A stretch of DNA of 12,237 bases from assembly GCA_013139755.1 (NCBI GenBank), contig WTAG01000078.1, forward strand, positions 1 to 12,237, written 5' to 3'. Positions 6,206-12,237 of the stretch are shown in pieces. The DNA is from Methylomarinum sp. (lineage in GTDB: Bacteria; Pseudomonadota; Gammaproteobacteria; Methylococcales; Methylomonadaceae). A program made the translations under genes and the position numbers. The notes below the pieces were generated by a model. The model searched no databases. It saw only the letters and a list, made by a program, of their open reading frames with translations, and was not told where the DNA came from. Every line of letters starts with the position of its first letter. The stretch's first letter is position 1.

Positions 6206-7426
6206 ATGGCTTTATTTACATATACCGCTCGTAACCGTAGCGGTCAGCAACTTGGTGACAGTATAGACAGTGTCAGTCGTGATGCTGCTATTGCTGCTTT
6301 GCGTGCGCAGGGTTTATTAGTTTTACAAATTGATGAGGTAAAAAAAACCAATAAAAACAGACAGGCTTTTAGTTTTAACCCTTTAGATTACCGGTCTATT
6401 AGAGAAAAAGATTTAGAGCATGAATTTCATCAAATTGCTGTGATGTTACGCAGTGGTATTAGTTTATTGGATGCTTTGGAATTAACGGCTACTCATGCTC
6501 GAATTGGTGCACAAAAAACCTGGGATAGCTTGATTGAGCGGATTCAGCAAGGAAGTTCTTTTTCTGATGCGTTGTCAGAGCATGCAATTTTTAGTCAATT
6601 TACTATTCAACTTATTCACGTTGGCGAGCAAACGGGGCATTTGTATACGGTAATGGATCAAGCGGCTAATGAAATAAAATCGTCGCGAAAATTAAAAAAA
6701 CAGATTACCTCGGCTTTGAAATATCCTGCGTTCACCTTGTTATTTGCGATTGGTTTAGTTGTTTTTATGTTGACCAGTATTGTGCCGGAGATTAAAAAAC
6801 TATTGAAAATCATGGGTAAGCCTATGCCGCCGATGACGCAGGCTTTGATTGATGTGTCGGACTGGTTTGTTGTTAATGGACTGTTTTTAACAATAGTGGC
6901 TGTTACAAGTGTGGTGTCTTTTATTGTTTTGTACAACTGGCCGCCTAGTCGATGGTGGATTGATAAGTCAGCATTGAAAATACCCTTTCTGGGAAAGATT
7001 ATTAGTTTATCTGGTACGGTACTGTTTTCTCGGGCAATGGGCTTGCTATTACGTAGTGGAGTGGTTATTTCTGAAGCCTTGGTGACTATGGAAAAGTTGC
7101 ATGTAAATTCTTATATGGCTAGCCGAGTTGCTTATGCTCACAACCGAATTGTATTGGGTAATGGCCTGGCGGAATCTTTGTCCGTTCAGTCTGGCTATAG
7201 GCCGCTTTTATTACAAATGCTTAGTGTGGGGGAAAACTCGGGGACTATTGATCAGATTCTTGATGAAATGGCGGAATATCATGATGAGTTATTGCAGCAG
7301 TCTATTGCGCAATTAACCGGCATGATAGCCCCTTTTATGACGATTTTTATCGGTGGTTTAGTGGGCTTTGTTTACGCTGCTTTTTTGGTGGCAATGTTTT
7401 CGGCTGCGGGGGGCAGTCCTTCATGA
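6206..7426 (+). CDS. GspF/PilC-family inner-membrane platform protein
   Basis: This polytopic platform transmits ATPase motion to the growing fibre. At 406 residues it has the standard family length. The N-terminus (ALFTYTARNRSGQ) is the classical GspF/PilC opening. Two T2SSF domains follow, at about 68-190 (HEFHQIAVMLRSGISLLDAL) and about 270-395 (SRAMGLLLRSGVVISEAL). Membrane helices lie at about 170-195, 217-243 and 373-400, as expected. The conserved VGEQTGHL and VGENSGTI stretches recur at equivalent places in the two repeats. The start lacks a good Shine-Dalgarno (AT-rich DNA after the REP-like hairpin), but the N-terminal motif fixes it. Its stop overlaps the next start as ATGA, so the two are translationally coupled. 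Confidence 0.95.
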   Translation: MALFTYTARNRSGQQLGDSIDSVSRDAAIAALRAQGLLVLQIDEVKKTNKNRQAFSFNPLDYRSIREKDLEHEFHQIAVMLRSGISLLDALELTATHARIGAQKTWDSLIERIQQGSSFSDALSEHAIFSQFTIQLIHVGEQTGHLYTVMDQAANEIKSSRKLKKQITSALKYPAFTLLFAIGLVVFMLTSIVPEIKKLLKIMGKPMPPMTQALIDVSDWFVVNGLFLTIVAVTSVVSFIVLYNWPPSRWWIDKSALKIPFLGKIISLSGTVLFSRAMGLLLRSGVVISEALVTMEKLHVNSYMASRVAYAHNRIVLGNGLAESLSVQSGYRPLLLQMLSVGENSGTIDQILDEMAEYHDELLQQSIAQLTGMIAPFMTIFIGGLVGFVYAAFLVAMFSAAGGSPS

Positions 7427-7890
7427 ATTGGTTTGTTTTTTTTATTTTGTCTTGTTTCGGAGCAGCTGTTTTTGCTGAACATACCGAACAAAGAAATCAG
7501 GTCTATAACGGCACATCGCAATTAACGGCTGAAAATATTAATCAGGCTGTAGATATTTTACGTAACCCGACAGTTATGAGTAGTAATTTTAGAAAGGCAA
7601 TGGCAAATATTATGCCAGGCATTTCGACAGCGAAGGCATCAACTTTAAACTTAAATGATGATGAAGAAAGTGATATGCCGTTTATTGATTTGGTTGCTAA
7701 AATTATCGTTGCTGACAAGCCTTCAACTGTAGTGATACGTGTTAATGATCATACCTTTCATTTAATGGAGGGGGGCACTGCATCTCAAATGATTAATAGA
7801 AAAATTGTGAATATTAGGGTCGATAAAATCACTGCGAATAATGTCACTATATTTATCTCTCCTTTTGAACAGTTGATGGTGTTGCCATAA
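7423..7890 (+). CDS. GspC/PilP-like periplasmic protein (HR-type domain)
   Basis: A protein of 155 residues begins with a hydrophobic export signal (1-18, likely cleavage at Ala-Val-Phe-Ala/Glu-His). There is a polar middle with an acidic patch at about 78-84. A compact beta-rich C-terminal domain at about 86-155 has the alternating pattern of GspC/PilP/MshK homology regions, with hydrophobic strands around a Gly-Gly turn and the ending LMVLP. Such domains bind the N-terminal domains of secretins and connect the inner-membrane complex to the pore. Its place between platform and secretin, with a four-base ATGA overlap to the platform gene, supports this. It is shorter than GspC and lacks a PDZ domain, so PilP/MshK is the closer model. 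An Ile-Leu-Ser-Cys at Cys11 is too near the N-terminus for a convincing lipobox. Function is inferred from fold pattern and context. Confidence 0.62.
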   Translation: MNWFVFFILSCFGAAVFAEHTEQRNQVYNGTSQLTAENINQAVDILRNPTVMSSNFRKAMANIMPGISTAKASTLNLNDDEESDMPFIDLVAKIIVADKPSTVVIRVNDHTFHLMEGGTASQMINRKIVNIRVDKITANNVTIFISPFEQLMVLP

Positions 7891-7976
7891 AGATCGGGGC
7901 TTTAATAACTCCTTACTAAAACAGGCTTGATAACAGGCCTTTTACATACAAAATAATAAATATCTGGGTAGTCCGA

Positions 7977-10355
7977 ATGCGATTTAAATATTTCTCAATA
8001 TTGCTGATTTTCTGTTTTTTAGGATTATTAAATACGTCCTCATTAGCTATTGCGGCTAAGAAAAAGCCAAGTTATAAAATCGGCCAGCTTGATTTCAGGA
8101 GTATTACTGTTGGTGATGCTTTAAAAATTCTGTCGGAACATTCGGAACTAAATATTATTGCTTCTCAGCAAGCGGCTCGATTAAAAATCACCATGTATTT
8201 AAAAGACATCACTGCACTTGATGTGATTGATGCCATCGCAAAAACCTATAATCTTTGGTACAAGCACGATAAGCGGACCAATATTATTCGGATTTATACG
8301 GTGAAAGAATATCGAATGGAACAGGTGGAGTTTAAACCAGAAAAAACCGAGATATTCACCCTTAAAAATGCAAAAAATGCCATTGATTTAGCCGATACGG
8401 TATGTAATTTATATGGAAGTGAACGAGTTATTTTAAGCTTTGGATCTAATGAGAATGAGTTACTGAACGACCTGTCTTCTCGATTAAGTCGCTTTGATTT
8501 AATTAACGGTGCCACGGGTAGTCAAACGACTTCGGCCAGTACATCGTCAAATAGCAGCAATAATAATTCAAATAACAATAATAGTTCCAGTGGCAGTAAT
8601 TGTATTCAGGATAGCAATAGCGGTGGTAGTAACAATAATCAGAGTAATAACAATAGAAATAATAATCAAAATAGCAACTCAGATGACAATAATTCAGCAA
8701 GTATTAACCATAATTCATTAGATTCAATTTCTGCAATCCTAAATGATATAAATTCTAAAAACACTGATTTACAAAATATTCTTTCTGGCAATTCTGGGCA
8801 AAGCAATGCTTTTCTAACCAGAGCAATCCGTCATCAAGCACCTATTTATGTCAGTGTTATAAAACGGCAGAATCGAGTATTAGTGCGTTCGCGTGATATT
8901 GAAGCAATGAAGCAAATCACGGCGCTTTATAAAGAAATTGATACCGAAAGTTCTATGTTATTAATGGAAGTAAAAATACTCTCCATTGATCTTTCCGATG
9001 GTTATGATTCTTTGTTTAATTTTAAAATTAAATCAAATGATCTAGCTGTGACAGGCGGGCAGGATGCAGTCAGTGCATTAGGCCAATCGTTAGTTACTGC
9101 TGCATCTGCTTTTAACCCTGCACTTTTAGCGACAGTGGTGAGTGACAAATTTGAAACACGGTTACAACTATTAGAACAAGAGAACAGGGTAACAGAGGTT
9201 GCAACACCTATTTTATTAACCACTAATCAGGAAGTCAGCCGGGTTTTCATTGGTGATGAACGGCCTATTGTTACAGGCTATGAAGATTCAACGACTACAA
9301 CGACGGGGACGGGTTCTTCGACAGTTGTTAGTAATTCTATTATTGTTCCGATAACAGAAATAAGAAACCTGGGTACCACTTTGTTTTTAACCCCGAATAT
9401 TAATTCTGATCGTACGGTCAGTATTCGTATCTTAATTGAGCGTTCTGGGCTGAGTGCTACCAAAGCGACAATTCCTGTGCAAGTAGGTAGTAGTCTGGTT
9501 GATGCGGATATTGATGTGGTGCAAACAGAAACATTTACAGGAACAGTGGTCGCTAAAGATGGCACGTCCATTGCGATTGGTGGTTTTATTAAGGAAGTCG
9601 CTAAAGATGGCGAAACTAAAGTACCCATTTTAGGGGATATTCCAGGCTTAGGTTTCTTTTTTAGAGACAAAACCAAGTTAAGAGAGCGTACAGAATTAGT
9701 CGTTATTATTAGGCCTTTCATTACAACAACGCCTAATGAAGCATCTCTAGTTAGTAATAGGTTTATTGATAGAAATAGTATTCACCCTAATGCTGCTAAG
9801 GTCGACAATATGAATATATACAGTAATAAAGATAAGCGGCATAAAGGCTATCAGCTAGATAAACCATTCAAAGAATACGACTTACAAGACAAGTTTGATC
9901 GCTTTCACGACAAAGGTGACAGGACAAGGTATAAAAAACCTGTTTCATCCATAAGCCCGACAAGTAAGCAACAATCCTATGTAGAGTTAACCAAATATGC
10001 GGCTAAATCAGTACGGCTAGCAGTGAATAAACGTGAGCTTGTTGCGGGTATTAATTCTGTAAAGCTAAGCAATATCCGTTCTGCTGATTTGCTATATGAC
10101 AGTCGAATTAAAGTGATACCTGTTGCCAGTTGGCGTAAAGGGGGTGTTCATGTCACTGCATTAGCTTTATACAATTTATCTAAATCAACGGTTAAAGTTG
10201 ACTTTAAACATATAAAAGGAAAATGGCTGGCCTCCAGTATTGAAAGTGCCAAACTGACTAAACAAGGTGATTTTGGTGATTCGACCTATTTATATGTGAT
10301 CTCAGCTGGATCGTTTGAGGACATTGCCAAGCGCATTAAACTGGCGAATAGATAA
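7977..10355 (+). CDS. Secretin (GspD/PilQ/MshL family) with Asn/Ser-rich linker and TIGR03749-like C-terminal extension
   Basis: This is the outer-membrane pore of the machine, 792 residues. Signal peptide: about 1-27 (cleavage near Ala-Ile-Ala-Ala). An STN/N0-type domain lies at about 35-110 (DALKILSEHSELNI...). A second periplasmic domain is interrupted at about 184-250 by a low-complexity Asn/Ser/Asp stretch. The secretin core at about 283-585 has the family signature VPILGDIPGLGFFFR (549-563) followed by RTELVVIIRPFI. After a charged linker (586-665), residues 668-790 resemble the C-terminal half of TIGR03749/DUF3438 proteins of integrating conjugative elements: LTKYAAKSVR, VASWRKGGVHVTAL, GKWLASS and STYLYVISAGSF. 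This comparison is from memory of the family pattern. Most secretins end soon after the core, or with a short S-domain bound by a pilotin, so the extension is unusual. The 86-bp gap upstream has no clear promoter. The next gene starts one base after the stop. Confidence 0.93.
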   Translation: MRFKYFSILLIFCFLGLLNTSSLAIAAKKKPSYKIGQLDFRSITVGDALKILSEHSELNIIASQQAARLKITMYLKDITALDVIDAIAKTYNLWYKHDKRTNIIRIYTVKEYRMEQVEFKPEKTEIFTLKNAKNAIDLADTVCNLYGSERVILSFGSNENELLNDLSSRLSRFDLINGATGSQTTSASTSSNSSNNNSNNNNSSSGSNCIQDSNSGGSNNNQSNNNRNNNQNSNSDDNNSASINHNSLDSISAILNDINSKNTDLQNILSGNSGQSNAFLTRAIRHQAPIYVSVIKRQNRVLVRSRDIEAMKQITALYKEIDTESSMLLMEVKILSIDLSDGYDSLFNFKIKSNDLAVTGGQDAVSALGQSLVTAASAFNPALLATVVSDKFETRLQLLEQENRVTEVATPILLTTNQEVSRVFIGDERPIVTGYEDSTTTTTGTGSSTVVSNSIIVPITEIRNLGTTLFLTPNINSDRTVSIRILIERSGLSATKATIPVQVGSSLVDADIDVVQTETFTGTVVAKDGTSIAIGGFIKEVAKDGETKVPILGDIPGLGFFFRDKTKLRERTELVVIIRPFITTTPNEASLVSNRFIDRNSIHPNAAKVDNMNIYSNKDKRHKGYQLDKPFKEYDLQDKFDRFHDKGDRTRYKKPVSSISPTSKQQSYVELTKYAAKSVRLAVNKRELVAGINSVKLSNIRSADLLYDSRIKVIPVASWRKGGVHVTALALYNLSKSTVKVDFKHIKGKWLASSIESAKLTKQGDFGDSTYLYVISAGSFEDIAKRIKLANR

Positions 10356-10356
10356 G

Positions 10357-11496
10357 ATGGAAACATTATTGCTATCATTTGTAGCTCGTTTGCAGCGTAG
10401 TGGAATACGGGGAATCCGAGTATTAAGTCCGCTATTACACTTTGTTTTATACGGGCTATTGGTCTCTGTTTGCCAGGCAAATACAGCTGATATGCAAATG
10501 CATATTTTTGAAGAGGAAGCTGTTCAAGCCACCAGCGATCCCGGTATGCAAATGGTGATTTACACCAATGAAGATATTCCAACTACGGATGGACAGCAGC
10601 TTGCTTATTTTGAAGAGAGTACTAATAACGATGAGGATATTCAGGTTGAATTTTATGCAGATGCGGGTTACAGGCAGGATGAATTTGACTGGAATAAAGC
10701 GCATCCGTCTGGAACGCCTAATGTTCTTTCTGAATTAAGCTGGAATGATATTGAAATTGCAGTAATAGAAATTGGTACACGAGTACAGACACCTTCCAAC
10801 TGGGTTATGGATGCGCGTTTTGCATACGGTACTATTTTTGATGGTGATAATCAGGATTCGGATTGGTTTGGTAATAATAGAACCGATGAGTTCTCACGCT
10901 CGAATAATAATGCTGACGAGGGAAATACGATTGATACCTCTATTGGTTTTGGTTATCAGCTGACTGTGGCACCATCGCCCGCACGTTTTAAAAAACCAAT
11001 ATTGAGCTTTACGCCTAAAATTGGATTTTCTTATCACGCGCAGAATTTTACTATAACAGACGGTTTTCAAACGATTCCTGCGACAGGTAATTTCGCAGGA
11101 CTGGACAGCAGTTATGATGCATCCTGGTATGGACCTTGGATTGGCTTTGACTCGGAATTAAGTATTGCAGACTGGTATAGCTTAACGACTACGCTGGAAT
11201 ACCATTATGCTTATTACGAAGGATCGGCTAATTGGAATTTGCGAACGGATTTTGCCCACCCTATTAGCTTTGAACAAGAAGCGGAAGGATCTGGATTGGT
11301 TGCATCGCTTGGGAGCCAATTCAGATTATCTAGAGATCTATCTTTAAATGTATCTGTAGACTACCAAGACTGGAGAGCTGATAAAAAAGGGATTGATAAA
11401 ATTTTCTTTGCGGATGGATCAACCGCAGAAATGAAATTTAATGAAGTAAATTGGCAGTCAATGGGAGCAAACATCGGTTTGCGCTATCAATTTTAA
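10357..11496 (+). CDS. Omptin-like outer-membrane beta-barrel protein
   Basis: I chose the ATG at 10357, one base after the secretin stop (TAAGATG), over an in-frame ATG at 10315 inside the secretin, because it fits coupled translation and export. From it the protein has 379 residues. A long signal peptide has its hydrophobic core at about 24-38 and likely cleavage near Cys-Gln-Ala. An acidic N-terminal segment with four imperfect repeats of the form Q-[ML/V]-x-[I/F/Y]-[F/Y] plus acidic residues comes next. A beta-barrel of about 280 residues ends in NIGLRYQF, the terminal aromatic expected for BAM insertion. The spacing LSELSW...DSDWF resembles the omptin LSQLDW...DYDWM region, and both acidic residues (Asp167, Asp169) are present. 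The omptin Asp-x-His pair is not evident, so protease activity is doubtful. The alternative is the Protochlamydia outer-membrane-protein-like branch of the same superfamily. It may be a partner or accessory of the secretin. Confidence 0.72.
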   Translation: METLLLSFVARLQRSGIRGIRVLSPLLHFVLYGLLVSVCQANTADMQMHIFEEEAVQATSDPGMQMVIYTNEDIPTTDGQQLAYFEESTNNDEDIQVEFYADAGYRQDEFDWNKAHPSGTPNVLSELSWNDIEIAVIEIGTRVQTPSNWVMDARFAYGTIFDGDNQDSDWFGNNRTDEFSRSNNNADEGNTIDTSIGFGYQLTVAPSPARFKKPILSFTPKIGFSYHAQNFTITDGFQTIPATGNFAGLDSSYDASWYGPWIGFDSELSIADWYSLTTTLEYHYAYYEGSANWNLRTDFAHPISFEQEAEGSGLVASLGSQFRLSRDLSLNVSVDYQDWRADKKGIDKIFFADGSTAEMKFNEVNWQSMGANIGLRYQF

Positions 11497-11772
11497 AGGC
11501 TATGTCACCGTTAATTGTTGAAAAGGTATAATTAGCTCCTTCTTATTACCAGTTTAATTCGCTCTTAAGCCCTCGCCCCTGGCGGGGAGAGGGTTGGGTG
11601 AGGGGAATTAAATAGTTCTCTTCTTCAAAACTTCTTTTCTGTTTAAAGAGATTAAAGAATAAGGAATAGAGAACCTTATTTTTATTCCCCTCACCCAAAC
11701 CCTCTCCCCACTTAGGGCGAGGGCTTAAGAGACATTAAATTCCACACTTAACGGTGACATAGCCATTTTAAA
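11490..11772. mobile_element. MITE-like element with 17-bp terminal inverted repeats and 8-bp target duplication
   Basis: The element spans 11498-11764 (267 bp). It begins GGCTATGTCACCGTTAA and ends with its exact inverse TTAACGGTGACATAGCC. Both ends are flanked by the same 8 bp, ATTTTAAA (11490-11497 and 11765-11772), the mark of a transposition event. It encodes no transposase, so it would have been moved by a helper enzyme. An 8-bp duplication is compatible with IS1595-family transposases, but the family is not proven. The left duplication includes the stop codon of the omptin-like gene, which therefore remains intact. The interior holds REP-like arms. Confidence 0.88.
11564..11729. repeat. 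Long inverted repeat inside the MITE-like element (REP-like, copy 3)
   Basis: Arms of about 48 bases (11564-11611 and 11682-11729) are inverse copies with a few mismatches. They start CTTAAGCCCTCGCCC and run through GGGGAGAGGGTTGGGTGAGGGGAAT. Each arm carries its own small hairpin, and the loop is about 70 bases of AT-rich DNA. The core GGGAGAGGGTTGGGTGAGGGG is the same as in the pairs at 1670-1819 and 3314-3508. As RNA it would form a very stable structure and may end or protect the operon transcript. Confidence 0.85.
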
Positions 11773-11836
11773 TTACTATTACCCCTCACTTCGTGAAAAA
11801 TAGCGACAGTTTTCCCAGCGCTAAATTCTAACCAAC

Positions 11837-12237
11837 TTAATTATCAAAAATATCATGCGTTATATTTTCAATCATTTTTAAAAACAATGACTCATTACTA
11901 CCATCCAATTCTTCTGATGTAGCTTTATTCATTTGCCCAACCCCTGCAAACAGATCGGCAAATGCCTGCTTTGGTTCTGCTAATGATTCTAACATTGCCC
12001 CCGTATCAGCCATAAATGCTTTTGTCTGAGCTAAAAAATCACCCGCCTGTTTTAATAGGTCAGTGTTGACATTTTGCTCAGGCACTATTGTTTGTTGATA
12101 TGCTGCAACGGCTTGAACTGATTTTTCTCGGCTTAAATCCATAGAAAAGCTAGCTATTTGTTCTGTATCAAAGCCTACTTTTAATGCATGCTTAAATGCC
12201 GACTCTACATCCCCTTTAAAGAATTTATCACTGACTT
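11837..12237 (-). CDS. Unidentified protein, C-terminal part (5' end outside the window)
   Basis: The reading frame is open from the right edge to a TAA at 11837-11839 and gives at least 132 residues. An internal Met at 12142 is unlikely to be the start, because the coding-like sequence continues upstream of it (VSDKFFKGDVESAFKHALKV). The visible part is mostly helical, soluble and acidic, with Phe, Ala and Lys/Asp-rich segments and no membrane helix, cysteine or recognised motif. It vaguely recalls hypothetical gammaproteobacterial proteins with FF-x-GD-x3-AF-x2-AL-x2-GFD, but I cannot name a family. It converges on the omptin-like gene, with the MITE-like element between, and so is probably not part of the secretion operon. 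Confidence 0.7.
   Translation of the reverse strand, partial: VSDKFFKGDVESAFKHALKVGFDTEQIASFSMDLSREKSVQAVAAYQQTIVPEQNVNTDLLKQAGDFLAQTKAFMADTGAMLESLAEPKQAFADLFAGVGQMNKATSEELDGSNESLFLKMIENITHDIFDN

Noticed and set aside
7921..7945. Possible terminator before the secretin (AGGC/GCCT with a short T run).
   Set aside because: It has only four base pairs and a ten-base loop, which is too weak to separate transcription units.
8503..8721. Open frames on both strands over the Asn/Ser-rich part of the secretin.
   Set aside because: They are low-complexity by-products of AAT/AAC-rich codons read in other frames.
9560..9574. A second sigma-54-like match, TGGCACGTCCATTGC, with correct GG-N10-GC spacing.
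   Set aside because: It lies inside the secretin core and encodes Asp-Gly-Thr-Ser-Ile-Ala, a stretch conserved in secretins for protein reasons. No gene start follows nearby.
10315..10356. In-frame upstream ATG for the omptin-like gene, overlapping the secretin by 41 bases.
   Set aside because: It would add 14 residues before an already long signal peptide, whereas the ATG at 10357 directly follows the secretin stop.

Overview
The window reads as an AT-rich gammaproteobacterial chromosome segment. The evidence is a sigma-54 pilin promoter, a type II secretion/type IV pilus family operon, and dispersed REP-like palindromes. A methanotroph-type gammaproteobacterium (Methylococcales-like) would fit my memory of such repeats, but that is only a guess.

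Layout. 1-341: a regulatory region with a near-perfect -24/-12 (sigma-54) promoter, an IHF-consensus site and a hairpin-rich leader. 342-1262: one large type IV pilin-like protein. 1263-1848: an intergenic region with consecutive RNA hairpins, a strong intrinsic terminator and a REP-like pair. 1849-10355: the machine genes in one orientation. They are a GspL/PilM-PilN-like protein, a GspM/PilO-like protein, a GspE/PilB-family ATPase with an N-terminal PilZ domain, a GspF/PilC platform, a short GspC/PilP-like periplasmic protein, and a secretin with a long Asn/Ser linker and a C-terminal extension resembling a conjugative-element (TIGR03749/DUF3438) protein. 10357-11496: an omptin-like outer-membrane beta-barrel starting one base after the secretin stop. 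11498-11764: a 267-bp MITE-like element with 17-bp terminal inverted repeats and an 8-bp target duplication that overlaps the barrel gene's stop codon. 11837-12237: the 3' part of an unidentified gene on the minus strand.

How it works together. The products cover every layer of a fibre-assembly machine: pilin, cytoplasmic motor, inner-membrane platform, alignment subcomplex, periplasmic clamp and outer-membrane pore. No minor pseudopilins, prepilin peptidase or retraction ATPase lie in the window, so these must be encoded elsewhere or be dispensable. Two features stand out. The motor carries a PilZ domain with both c-di-GMP-binding motifs, which suggests direct second-messenger control. The secretin ends in a domain otherwise typical of ICE-type conjugation systems and is tightly coupled to an omptin-like barrel. 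The whole is best described as a non-canonical, probably c-di-GMP-responsive type II secretion/type IV pilus hybrid whose substrate cannot be told from the sequence.
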